In this document: positions 46,798 to 58,611 of the stretch, in pieces
How the letters are laid out: each line of letters begins with the position of its first letter
How positions within the stretch are numbered: the first letter of the stretch is position 1
From: Eleusine coracana subsp. coracana
Lineage: Eukaryota; Streptophyta; Magnoliopsida; Poales; Poaceae
Direction: 5' to 3'
DNA length: 64,000 nt
NCBI GenBank assembly: GCA_032690845.1
Contig: CM064417.1
Coordinates: 31,316,432-31,380,431, forward strand
Notes under the pieces: generated by a model
Database searches by the model: none
The model's input: the letters and a program-made list of their open reading frames with translations, nothing else
What the model was told of the DNA's origin: nothing
Position numbers and translations under genes: made by a program

Positions 46798-48879
46798 CTA
46801 TACCAAGTGGAGGCAAAACATGGAGTTGCATTTAATATCTGTGCATCCGAGTCTTTGGAAAATTATGACCACATGTATTGAGCTACTGAATAGCGATGAT
46901 GATGAAGAACTCTCAACAGAGCAACAACATGACATTCATCGAAATGCTCAAGCTGCCGCCATCATTCTTTCATCCTTGAACCAAGAGCAATTTGACAAGG
47001 TTGATGGGTTAGAGGTTGCTAAGGAAATTTGAGATACACTCAAGATGGCCCATGAAGGTAACAAGACAATAAAAGCGGCCAGGATGGAGTTGATTGAGGG
47101 GGAGTTGGGATGGTTTGTGATTGAGGACAACGAAAGTCCTCAAGCAATGTACAACCACGTCAAGGTCATGGTGAACAAAGTTAGATCCTATGGAAGCAAA
47201 GCTTGGACCTATCATGAAGTTTGCAAAAGGATGCTTAGAGCTTTCACCGTGAGGAATCCCACAATTTGCACATTGATACGTGAGCATCTGTTGTTTGACA
47301 AGATGACTCCCGATGAAGTCCTTGGAAGATTCATCAATCAAGAAATGATGGAGAGAGAGAGGCTGAATATGTGAAGAATCTTGCAAGATTTGCAGCCATG
47401 TTGAAAAACAATGAGGTAGCATTCAAAGCAAGCAAAGAGAAAAAACTTGAAGAAAGCTCAAGTGAAGAAGAAAATAAAAGCTCAAGCTCCGAAAGCGATG
47501 ATGAAAACATATCTCTCTTCATAAAAAGATTTAAGAAGTTCATGAGAAAAGAACGTGATGGTGATAAGAAGAGAAAGTCAAAAACTAGAACCAAGAGATA
47601 TTGCTACAAGTGTGGCAAGCCCGAACATTTCATTGCGAATTGTCCAAATGAGAGAAACGAAGAAAGGGATGACAACAAACATAGAAGGAACAAAAAAAAG
47701 AAATATTTCGATGAAGCACACATTGGAAAAACATGGGACTCCAATGATGAGGACTCCGATGATGATAATGGTCATGTAGCAACCAGGGCCATCCACAAGA
47801 CTTTATCAAGCAAGACTCTCTTCTCCAACCTCAACGAAGAGAAAGGAGTGAACCACAAGTGCTTCATGGCAAAGGAGAGCAAACGGAAGGTATCATCATA
47901 ATCTTCCCCTTCTCCTAAATATACCTCAAGTGATGATAAAAGTGATAATGATAGTGATAATGAATTTGAACCCTTCGTTTAAGGGTTTAGTAAAAATGCT
48001 CTCTACAAAATTAAAAAGCTTGTGGAGGAATTGGAAGAAAGAGATGATATTCTTGAGAAACAAGAAGACTTGCTCATCCTTGAAAAGGAGAGAAACCTTG
48101 AGCTTGAGAATCTCTTAAAACTTGAACAAAATAAGAATGAGGAGTTGGACCATGAACTTGCCAAAAGCAAGGAGACTATTACTAGTCTCAAGGACTCAAA
48201 TGTTGTTGTTCAAAGTGAACATGTTCTCTTGAAAAAGGAACATGAGGAACTTAAAGTGCAATTCGAGGTCCTTTGGTCTACTAAACCCTCTTCTTCCTCA
48301 AGTGCACCTCAATCTTCCGAAGCCTCCACAAGTCAAGGATGTGCTAGGTGCTACAATGTTGATTTTGATGCTTGTGCTACTAATATTAAATTGGTTAAAG
48401 ATTTGAAAAATAAAATTGAAGGTCTAACAAGTCAAGCACAACCAAAGAAGAAATCAAGTGATGAGGAAAAGGTCGAGTATGTGAGAGGTGTATACACGAA
48501 CACAAGACGTCCTCACATCATGGATGGCATTGGTTTCAAGCATGGTGCCAAGCACAATGCTATAGAGGTGAAAAATGGAAAGGAGTTCCTAAAATTCACC
48601 AAAGCAGGCACATACTCAAAGAAGCAAGAAAAGTCCGAAGCCACTAATGATTTCTCTTATGATTACAATGCTAATGCTTCTAGAGTGAATTCCATACTTT
48701 TTCATGATTTTGATGCCTCTTATGTGCTAATGAGAAACAAGTATGGAAATGTTTTTGCCAAATATGTTCGGCCACGCCACAAGCGTCCTAAGACTTGTGT
48801 GTGGGTGCCCAAGGCACTTGTTACTAATGTGATAGGACCCAAGAAAAATAGGGTACCTAAAACCAAGGCTTAATTTGTG

Positions 48880-51800
48880 TTGTAGGACTATTCTGGCAGA
48901 TCATGTTGGGTGATTGATAGTGGATGCACAAATCATATGACCGGAGACAAGAGTATGTTCAACACATTTCGAGAAAGTGACTCAAACTCATGGATCACTT
49001 TTGGTGATAATAGTCAAGGAAAAGTCTTAGGAAGTGGTAACATTTCTATTTCTCCTGAGCATTCTCTTTCTAAGGTTTTGCTTGTTGACAATGTTGACTT
49101 CAATTTGTTATCTATCTCACAACTTTGTGGAAGGGGTTACAATTGTTTGTTCAACGATGAGGGTGTGACCGTCTCTAAGAGAAGTGATGGCTTGCTCGCT
49201 TTTAAAGGTGTGTTAAAAGGGAAGCTTTATGTTGTGGGTTTTTCCTAGGATGAAGCAGAACTTGACAAATGCTTGATAGCGAAAGGTAACACGGGTTGGC
49301 TATGGCACTGAAGGCTTGCCCATGTTGGTATGAGAAATCTTCACAAGCTCCAAAAAGGAGGTCACATCCTCGGACTAACCTATGTTGTGTTTGAGAAAGA
49401 TAGGCCTTGTGGAGCATGTCAAGCTGGAAAGCAAGTTGGAGCTACACATCCCGCCAAAAATATGATGACTACAAAAAGGCCATTGGAATTACTTCACATG
49501 GATTTATTTGGTCCAATTGCCTACATAAGTATTGGCGGTAACAAATTTGGTTTAGTAATAGTTGATGATTTTACTCATTTCACCTGGGTATTCCTTTTGC
49601 ATGACAAAAGTGAAACACAAGGAATACTAAATAAATTCTTGAGAAGGGCTCAAAACAAATTTGAGTTGAAAGTAAAGAGGATAAGAAGTGACAACAGGAC
49701 GGAGTTCAAGAACACTCAAGTAGAAGAGTTTCTTGAAGAAGAAGGCATCAAGCATCAATTTTTGGCACCATATACTCCACAATCAAATGGGGTTGCCGAA
49801 AGAAAGAACCGCACACTTAATGAGATGGCAAGAACAATGCTTGATGAATACAATACCTCCGATCGTCTTTGGGCCAAAGCCATCAACACGGCCGTGCATG
49901 CCACAAACCGACTCTATCTCCACCGAATCCTAAAGAAAACATCATATGAGCTTCTCAGCGGTAACAAACCCAATGTGTCTTATTTTCGTGTCTTTGGGAG
50001 CAAATGCTTTGCACTTAACAAAAAAGCAAGGTCATCAAAGTTTGCCCCTAATGCTTATGGATGTATCTTTATTGGTTATGATCCAAATTCACGCGCTTAC
50101 CGTGTTTTCAACAAAGACTCCGGTTGTGTTGAAGTCACAAGTGACATGCAATTTAATGAAACTAATGGCTCTCAAGTGGAGCAGGTTGATCTTAATGTGC
50201 TAGATGATGATGAGGCTCCATGTGATGCATTGAGAAGAATAGCCATAGGTGATGTTCGACCACGTGATCCAAGTGATGATCAAAATGATCCATCATCAAA
50301 TCAAGCTTCTCCACCCACACAAGATGAGAATCAAGATCATCATCACGATTAAGATCAAAATGAGGGAAATAATCAAGGGGGAGAAGATGATGAAGATGAA
50401 AGTGATACAAAACCACAAGTTGCACATCCAAGAGTACATCAAAGTGTGCAATAAGATCACCCCGTGGACAACATTCCTGGTGATATCGAAAAAGGGATAA
50501 CAACTAGATCACACATTGCTACATTTTGTGAGCATTACTCTTTTGTGTCTTCTTTTGAGCCATATAAGGTAGAAGATGCACTACGAGATCCGGATTGGGA
50601 ATTGGCCATGCAAGGGGAGTTGAACAACTTTGAAAGAAATGAAGTATGGACTTTGGTGGAGAGACCAAAGTAAAATGTTGTGGGCACCAAATGGGTGTTC
50701 CGCAATAAACAAGATGAGCATGGTGTTGTGACAAGAAACAAGGCAAGGCTGGTAGCAAAAGGTTATTCACAAGTTGAAGGTTTGGATTTCAATGAAACTT
50801 ATGCTCCCGTAGCTAGGCTTGAATCAATTCAAATATTACTTGCCTATGCTACTCACCATGATTTCAAGCTATATCAAATGGATGTGAAAAGTGCCTTCCT
50901 CAATAGGCCAATTAAGGAGGAAGTGTATGTAGAGCATCCGCCCGGCTTTGAAGATGAAAAATATCATAACCATGTATTTGAACTCAAAAAGGCGCTCTAT
51001 GGGCTTAAGCAAGCACGTAGGACATGGTATGAATGCCTTAGAGATTTTCTCATTAATCATGGTTTTAAGATTGGCAAAGCTGATTCCACACTTTTCACAA
51101 GAAGAGTTGATAATGATATATTTGTGTGCCAAATTTATGTCGATGACATAATATTTGGTTCTACTAACAAAGCTTTTTGTGATGAGTTTAGTTCTATCAT
51201 GACCAAGAGATTTACGATGTCTATGATGGGTGAACTATCATTCTTCCTCGGGTTTCAAGTGAAGCAACTCAAGGAAGGGACGTTCATAAGTCAAACCAAG
51301 TATACTCAAGATATTCTCAAAAAGTTTGACATGAAGAGCTCCAAGCCCATCAAGACGCCCATGGCCACAAATAGGCACCTCGACCTTGACATGGGAGGAA
51401 AAGTGGTGGACAAAAAGGTATATCGCTCCATGATTGGCTCTTTGTTTTACCTTTGTGCATTTAGGCCCAATATCATGCTTAGTGTCTGCATGTGTGCAAG
51501 GTTTCAAGCTGCTCCTAAAGAGTGCCATTTAAGGGCCGTTAAAAGAATTGTGTGATATTTGGTTCATACTCCCAACCTAGGGGTTTGGTATCCTAAGGGC
51601 TCCGCATTTAAGCTTATCGGTTATTCCGATGCCGACTATGCGGGGTGTAAGGTTGATAGGGAAAGCACGTCCGGGACATGCCAATTCTTGTGAAGGTCCC
51701 TTGTATCATGGTCATCCAAGAAACAAAATTCCGTTACCCTATCCACTGCCGAAGGGGAGTATGTTGTAGCTGGTAGTTGTTGTGCACAACTTCTATGGAT

Positions 51801-52089
51801 GCGACAAACTCTAAAGGACTTTGCTTACACTATGAACAAAGTTCCCCTCCTATGTGACAATGAGAGTGCCATAAAAATAGCCAATAACCCCATTGATCAC
51901 AACCGCACAAAGCACATAGACATTAGACACCAATTCTTGAGAGATCGTACTATCAAATGGGATATCTTGATTAGTCATGTGCGCACCGATAAACAATTGG
52001 TCGATATATTCACCAAGCCACTAGATGAGAAAAGATTTTGTGAGCTTAGGAATGAGCTAAATATCATTGATTCTAGGAATGTGGCTTGA
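48880..52089 (+). pseudogene. Element B pol: protease, integrase, reverse transcriptase, RNase H
   Basis: Domains occur in copia order in one frame. The protease has IDSGCTNHMTG (48910). The integrase zinc region is at about 49300-49450. The integrase core runs 49480-50050, with HMDLFGPI, SDNRTEF (the usual G is R) and PQSNGVAERKNRT. The reverse transcriptase (50680-51550) has KARLVAKGYSQ, QMDVKSAFLN and the catalytic YVDDIIFGS. RNase H (51590-52089) has SDADYAG, STAEGEY and TKHIDIRHQFLRD. About seven in-frame stops lie after codons near 49245, 49309, 50350, 50450, 50671, 51553 and 51691. Most can be explained by single C-to-T or G-to-A changes. The protein is inactive now but recently coding. 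Confidence 0.93.
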
Positions 52090-52349
52090 AAAGTTGCACA
52101 TCTATTGTGGCATATGATAGTTGTTTACAAAACAAAATGATTGCAAAATATTGATTGTTTGATTTTTTTTTAAACCTTTTGAAGTTGACCCTTGTTTAGT
52201 GTTGATTTGATTGTGCGCTTGTTGGATTAGTTGATTGTGGCTGGTCTTATTTAATGAGACAATATTTTGAAAAATTATGTCCAATATGGTCAACTAGTTA
52301 TCACTCTCCCACGTTCAAATTCTGCACTTCTCGATGCTCTCTGTTCTGA

Positions 52350-52523
52350 CAGTGGCCGGACTTAGATGGCCCTGTCGATGTCATAGTCCAGTCCTATTAT
52401 TTCCTACAAGCTTCAGTCAGAAGCCGGACTAGGATGCCAACCCTAGCGTCTTAGTCTGGCATCGGGTTTTCACTTATAACCGTTGGGGACTTACCCCTTC
52501 AGTCAAACCTTATCCACTTCTCC

Positions 52524-52560
<37 letters not shown>
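52350..52560 (+). promoter_or_regulatory. Internal LTR-like motif array and putative promoter upstream of the third ORF
   Basis: GGCCGGACTTAGATGG (52351), GCCGGACTAGGATGCC (52421) and GCGTCTTAGTCTGGC (52446) are the same words as in the element's own LTR. TATAAC follows at 52475 and a CT-repeat leader at 52525-52560. More copies lie at 52885, 52908 and 53030. Promoter function is an inference. Confidence 0.55.
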
Positions 52561-52562
<2 letters not shown>

Positions 52563-53163
52563 ATGACGACCACGGTGACCGGGAGCTCCCCTCCGATGAT
52601 CTCCTCCTCCCTCCATCAATTGGACCAAGTTTTTTGGGCAAAAACTCCTAAGGGCACGGCCAAGTCTAGATCCCCCCATTGATTTGAAGCTCTCCTCTCC
52701 TTCCCTCAAGGTACCTAGGGCCTCCTCCTTTTTCTTCCTTCAATCCTTAGATGCCCTAGGATTTCATTGCAATGTAGGTGGTGTAAATGTGTCCAATGAT
52801 ATCATCTAAGTACCTAGTACTTCATATGGTTAGGGGACATCATTTGGTTAACTTGCTAGCAAAGTTAGGGTTCCGCACTGTCAGGACCCGGACTAGGACG
52901 GCTATTTCTCGTCTTAGTCTGGGTACTGCTAGTCAAAACCCCTGATTTTTGCTTCAAATTAGCGCACCATCTTTTTGGACCTATTGAATACTTATGACAA
53001 CAGATTTTGGTGTCTTTTCTGTTAGGACCCGGACTAAGCCGGCTCCAAGGGCGTCTTACTCCGCATCCTAGCAGAAAGCACTCCACTATTTGTAGTGTTG
53101 AGTATTGCTTTATCTCCCCAATCCAGTGCTCCTTATCTATCGTGTACATATCACTCAGGAACC

Positions 53164-54535
53164 ATGGCCGGTGATGGAGACAAGGGCAAGGGCAAGAAAC
53201 ATGCGGACATGTCCGACTATCAACGCCGCCCCAAAGCAAAGACCGCCCGTGCCGGTAGCTGCAGCAGTGCAGCAACCGGAGATGTTCTTTTGCAGCACAG
53301 AGATGACAAAGTGATTGAGGAGCAGCCAGTTGAAAATGTCCCACAGCAGCAACAGCCACTCCCTCAGTGGGAGATTGGACCTCTTGTCATGGCACCGCCG
53401 GTTCAAGATCCCAACAACCCAAGGCATGTCAAGGACTATTCCAAGGACATCCCTGCAACAACAAAAATGAGAGATGATGATTTGTATGCTCTACCTAGAG
53501 AATCCTCTGATCCTTGCTTTTGGAGTCATTTTCATGTGGATTTCTACTCCTCCGCCTATCTCCACAAGGTGACTCCTATGATTGAGGCTCAATGGGTTGA
53601 TTGGGATTACATGGAGAAAAGAGGCACTCCGAAGTTTCTTGAAGTGGCAGAGGCGTGCAAGCACCATGGGGTGTATGACCTTAAGGCCCTTCCATATCCT
53701 TGGAACAAGGGGCAATCACCCAGTTTTTCTCCACTGTCCATTTCACCACTCAAGGTAGCAACCGTAAGATGTCATGGATGACCAATGATGAGAGATACAC
53801 GGTCTCCTACAAGAGGTTTGCTGCCATTCTTGGTCTCCATAAAAGCCTTAAGTCATCCAAGCGCATTCGTGAAGAGGCAATAATGGACCCAAATGACATG
53901 TTCTCTATGTATGAGAGAGGAGTTGCAGTGGCTCCTCCAAATGTTCATGGTTTTCTTCCTTTTATTACAGTTCTCAACCATTGTGTAAGGAAGACTCTTG
54001 GGCCAAGAGATGGCGATGCATCAAGTGTTCCTACCAACTTGAGGAACTTGCTTGCTAGGTTGCATGGCAAGCCTACATTCAATGCATTTGACTTCATTTG
54101 GGAGAAGATTTATGCTATATCCATCAACCCCGCTTGTTCTTGCTGCTATTGTCCTTACAATATGAAGACGACACTTTGGTAAAGGATGTGCCTCACAAGC
54201 CCTTGAGGCCTCAGAAGCCCGTCTCCTTGGTTTCTTCCAGAGCTACTAGAGGTGAGGGCTCTAGTCCAGCTGCTCCATCTTCCTCCTGTGGAAGCAAAAG
54301 TCCCTTCAAGTTCCTCTCCCACTTGTTTTGTCTTGGGCGTGATGCAAATGTGAAGCTAGACAATGAGAGGAGAGAAAGGAAGAAGAACACAAGGACTCTT
54401 AAGCAACTCTCTACCCAGTATAACTTCAGTCCAGCCTGCTCTCTCGCCGGTTCCGAGGACAATGACTCTCCTTCACGTCACTATTAGCATCCCGCTCTTT
54501 CTTTCACTGGGGAAGACTGTGAGTACTTTGGTATC
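53164..54535 (+). pseudogene. Element B third ORF, 5' part, interrupted by element C
   Basis: An ATG at 53164 opens a frame with a charged start (GDKGKGKKHADM). The frame shifts near 53710 and again near 54130, but the protein can be followed throughout. A core at 53710-53840 reads ITQFFSTV---MSWM---YTVSYKRFAAILGL. The family occurs as the third ORF of grass Sireviruses and is often called env-like. I see no signal peptide or transmembrane segment. The frame is cut at 54535 by element C and ends after it (61918-62047). Confidence 0.72.
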
Positions 54536-56330
54536 TAGTGGTAGTCATAAATTCCCTTTTTTGACTACCAATTTACAATAAAAAGGTGGATCTGAATTAA
54601 TAATGTAATGAAAATAATCTTTGTACTCATGAGTTCCACAAGTTTTGGTGAAATATGCGATTGCAGGTGCTATAGGATCAAAATATGCAAAAACATGTGA
54701 AAATACCATGTCGACGGATCACGGCTGTGAAACAGCCATTTTCTGACAGCCGACAGGGTTGTTAACAGCTAGAATCAGCACCCGGCCAGGTCATCACCAA
54801 GTAAAATTATCAACCGGTCGGATCATAAGCTATCATCACCCGAGAGGGAGAATCAAGTGTTCAATCAATTCCCAGTCATACGACAACACGACCTAGGACC
54901 ACCGGCCGATTTAGATCTTCACCCCCTCACCCGGCCGACATGCAAACACCATCGCCATGAAGCCGTTTCATAATTCTGGTCCAAAAGATTTTCAAATAGA
55001 CAAAGGAAGGAAGTCAACACATGGCCTAACCGGGAAAAGGGAAGGACAACTAGGCCACAAGGCCATAGGTCTGCCACCCAAAAATGGGCTGCCGCCCGGT
55101 GGACCTTGCCGCCCGACAGGCCTTGCCGCCTGGCGGACTTCATCGCCCGGCAGACCTTGCCGCCCGACGGGTTGTGCCGCCCGACGGACTTTGCCGCCCG
55201 ACGGACTTGCCACCCGGCCTACCAGGCCATTTGGCCCATCAAGCTTTCCACCCGGCCTGCCATACCTACCGACATAAAACCAAAGGAAAAAGCCCAACCG
55301 ACCCTTGAAATCGACCTCAGAACATCATCACGGCCGTCCAGAATGAGTCGGTTGGAAAACCAACCAAATTGGGTGGTCGCCTGGCCTTCCGGGCCGCCAG
55401 ACCGACCCTGCCGCCTAGCCTCCACGGCCGCCTGGCACACGTGGCCGCCCGGCCTTGCCCGCCGTCCGGCGGACCGACTTTGGCCTATCGACATGCCTTC
55501 ACCTACAAGTACCCCCCTGCCCATTGCCACCTATAAATAGAACGGGAATTTGGCAGAAAAAATCAATTGAAGAGGAGAACAACAAGTGCCACGCTGTAGA
55601 AATATATTAGAATAGGTAGTGAGAGTGAGTGGTAGAAGTTCGGGAGGGAGCTGGGGTTGTCGGCTCCTTCTCCACTTTGTGCCTCGGGGATGATTCTCCT
55701 CCAAGAGTAGAGTCCCCGTCCTTTGGCCGGGTAACATATAAATATTCTTTTGTTCATTTAATCATTGAAGCTTTCTTTATTTATATTTTTTTTTATGGGT
55801 TCTTAGTCCATGTTAGATAGAGTCTTTTACTTTATTTGACTATGGTTACTCTGTCTTTAGATAATAAGGTTAGAGTAGTAATTGAAAGTGTATACGTGGT
55901 GTATAGACTTAGAATTATCTAAGTTTGCTCCCAACCCCACGGGTTGTGTGGTCAATAGTTAGGTGGTGACAACACTGAGCTATCCTCTATATTCCACCAT
56001 GTTTGGGTTGGGATCGTAGGCGTTGATGGTAGTTTTAGCCGAGGTTCCTTCTCATCCCTTCCCATACCTCGGATGACTATGCCCCGAAGTAAACAAGAGT
56101 AAATATTAGAGTCTGATGACTATTTGGATATAAGTTGGCACATGAAGCAAAGGCTGGAGGACCCTCTCAACCCATTGTTATCCTTCTCTTTTATTCAGTA
56201 GAATTGGATTAGGATAGAATTTCACTTTTCATTCCCCGTGGATTCGATACCTTGGAATACTCCTGGGTGAAGGCTACATTGGCATCCGTACGATTGCGGA
56301 TTTCTCTGTTAGGCATAAGGATCGCCAACA
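54536..56330 (+). repeat. Element C 5' LTR with expanded minisatellite
   Basis: The 1795-bp LTR starts TAGTGGTAGTC where the other LTR has TGTTGGTAGTC. 55080-55260 holds about nine imperfect copies of a CTTGCCGCCCGACGGA-type unit. TATAAATA lies at 55532. Confidence 0.9.
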
Positions 56331-56337
56331 AGCTTTC

Positions 56338-56355
56338 TAGCGCCATTACCGGGGA
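56338..56355 (+). promoter_or_regulatory. Element C primer-binding site, degenerate tRNA-Asp type
   Basis: TAGCGCCATTACCGGGGA begins eight bases after the LTR end. It has three differences from the tRNA-Asp complement. Confidence 0.75.
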
Positions 56356-56569
56356 ACGATAGCTGACATTTATCTGAACCCGATTCTTCTTACCTTTCCT
56401 TTTTATTTTCTTCTCTTATTTTTTTTCCTTTCGTGAATCCCCCATCCATCCGCGACTTTTCAGCCCCTAGGAGCGAAATCCTAGAACACATACCCTCATC
56501 ACTCTCAATCACAACCCCGGGCTATGAGATTCATCTAGATCTCATACTTTTGATTTAGAAGACACCATT

Positions 56570-57065
56570 TATAGGGGCATAAAATGAAAATCCATATACT
56601 CACCTACAACAGTTTGAGCTTTGTTGCTCCATTCTTGCCATTGAAGGGTTTCCTCAAGAAACCATGAAACGGAAGTTGTTCCCTTTTTCATTAGGCGGGG
56701 CAGCGAAAACATGGTATTTTAACCATGTAGGTGAAGTAGATGGAGTTTGGTCCACCTTAAGAGAGTATTTTTTGCGCAAATATTTTCCTCTCTATAAGAT
56801 AGTTGCTCTAAGGAAAAAGGTTATCAATTTTGAGCAACAAGACCACGAATCACTAGGAGCATCATGGGAAAGGTTCCTATCCTACACCAAAACAGGGGTA
56901 TGTTTAGGTATAGAGGAGCCTATAAGGCTGCAACACTTTTTCTTTGGTCTAAGGCCCGACAGTGCAAATTATTTAAATGTTGCGGCCGGTGGTGCTTTTT
57001 TTTTACGCAACACCATCAGAGGGAATGGTGATCCTGAGCAAAATCATCCAAAATCTTACAAATGA
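56570..57065 (+). pseudogene. Element C first gag-like domain
   Basis: The order of words is PYTHLQQFE, KRKLFPFSLGGAAKTWY, LREYFLRKYFPLYKIVALRK, and LQHFFFGLRPDSANYLNVAA, as in Athila/Tat retrotransposon gag. A frame change lies near 56650 (an ATG at 56664 restarts the frame) and another near 57000 at a T-run. It is followed by a linker with E/S-rich sequence (57060-57500). Confidence 0.8.
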
Positions 57066-58611
57066 GTCATCCATCTCCCTAGAACCTACCAATGAAAGCA
57101 CCCAAACTTCTAGCCAATCCAAAGAAATAGAAGACAAGTGCCTCCCACAAATGGACGAAGCTCCTATGATAGCCTCAATCCACTCACCACACCCTGGTGT
57201 TGTAGAAGAAGACACACACTTTCTCCCACCACAATCCTTTGAACTCGATGATGAACCTTTTCCGGATTTCGGAAACACTCGTAACATGGAATGGGTGAAG
57301 AGAACCAATGTTAATCAAGAAGAGTGTAGTGGACAGGACAACAATAGGAAACAAGGTGATCCGTTGCTAGATCCTTCTGTTGTAAAGAGGCAAGAACAGT
57401 TCAAGGAATCATCCCAATTCCCCATAATGGCTGCCAAGGAACTTTCCCGGAACTCCCCTTCTATTAATGGTCCAATTATCCTTGATCTCCCTAATGCACC
57501 ATGGACTAAAATCATAGAAAGGCGTCTTTCAGACAAAAATGGTGCTCCATTTTTGGATTTATACCCAAACCTCATAGCTAAGGTTCGAGCGGTCCTCTTC
57601 ACTAGAAAAAGTCATGAAGACCCCTATGCACATCTTTGTAATTTTGAGGAGACTTGCTCCACCTTCCTAAATATAGGGTTGTTACGTGAAGAGCTCATGT
57701 GGAGACTCCTTTTCTACTCATTAGATGGTCGTGCCAAGGACTAGTACCTAAGGTTCATCAATGATAGGGAGTGGTATATTATTGAAACACCACATCCCTT
57801 GAAAGGTCTATGGGAACTACTAAAGTACCATTTCTGTGAGAGTCTTTTTTCCTCATGAAAAGCTTTGTCATATAATGACAAATATCAAAAACATTAAACA
57901 AGAGGATGAAGAACCCATAGAAGCTTGTTGGGGTTGGTTTATTTCCCTTGTCTTTAGTGGTCCTAGCCTTGACACTCCAATAGAATGGCTCTTGTCATAT
58001 TTTGTTCATGGTCTACATAAAAGGAGTGCCAAGCTATTGAACGAATGCTCTCAAGATCCCTTCCATCGAAAAAGCATAGAAGATGCGTGGGCTGTTATCA
58101 ACCATATTAGCCCAACTCATCCATCGCAAAAACATCTTCAATTGCTACTAAAAAGCCAGTTTTGAACCATGTGGCAAAAGTTGAGAGAAAAGACCATGAG
58201 CCATACTTTGCTTCATCAGCCAATACTACACCAATCCTTGAACCACATAGGCCTTGCCATCCCGCACCAATCCTCCCAAATCCCCTAAGGATCCATGTTC
58301 TACCTAATGGAGGCACCACAAGGCTATCATCTACCAATGGAAAAGAGGTACCGAAGCAATCAAAGTATGATCTACAAAAGGAAAACTTTGAATAGGATCA
58401 ATCAATGAAGCATGAAGGGCAATACAATGTTTGGTCCATAGAAATTCGTGAGGCTTCAAATTTAGAGTTAAAAAAGAATTCTTCCACCATGCCAAGGAGT
58501 CGAACTTTAGAAAATTCGCATACTCCTCACTCACACAAAATTTTTCCCACCACAACAAAGATTTATGATGGTGCTACACAAGAGGCCTACAATCGCTCTA
58601 CCCCTTGTTGA
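57066..58611 (+). pseudogene. Element C linker and second gag-like domain
   Basis: After a hydrophilic linker, a second gag-like unit appears: DPYAHLCNFEETCSTFLNIG (57620), LLFYSLDGRAKD (57706), a TAG, then in a shifted frame EPIEACWGWFISLVFSGP and YFVHGLHKRSAKLLNECS (57900-58060). The order of words parallels the first domain. The frame is broken at 57742 and near 57840. A tail without a known domain runs to about 58611. Confidence 0.7.

Larger units (their letters stand above)
37092..48873 (+). pseudogene. Element B gag, interrupted by element A
   Basis: The ATG at 37092 lies just after the PBS. The N-terminal part (37092-37413) ends at GKPPHFDGTHY and is broken by element A. It resumes at 46803 with TKWRQNMELHLISVHPSLW in the same sense after the 5-bp duplication. 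A TGA at 47030-47032 replaces the W expected in a KEIWDTL-type word, and a frameshift lies near 47365. From 47371 come an acidic S/E-rich stretch, a CX2CX4HX4C zinc knuckle (CYKCGKPEHFIANC) and a long coiled-coil C-terminus (48003-48270), typical of the large Sirevirus gag. It is not functional. Confidence 0.88.

Noticed and set aside
53164..54535. Calling the Sirevirus third ORF a true envelope protein
   Set aside because: No signal peptide, transmembrane segment or fusion-like region is visible; only its position is env-like.
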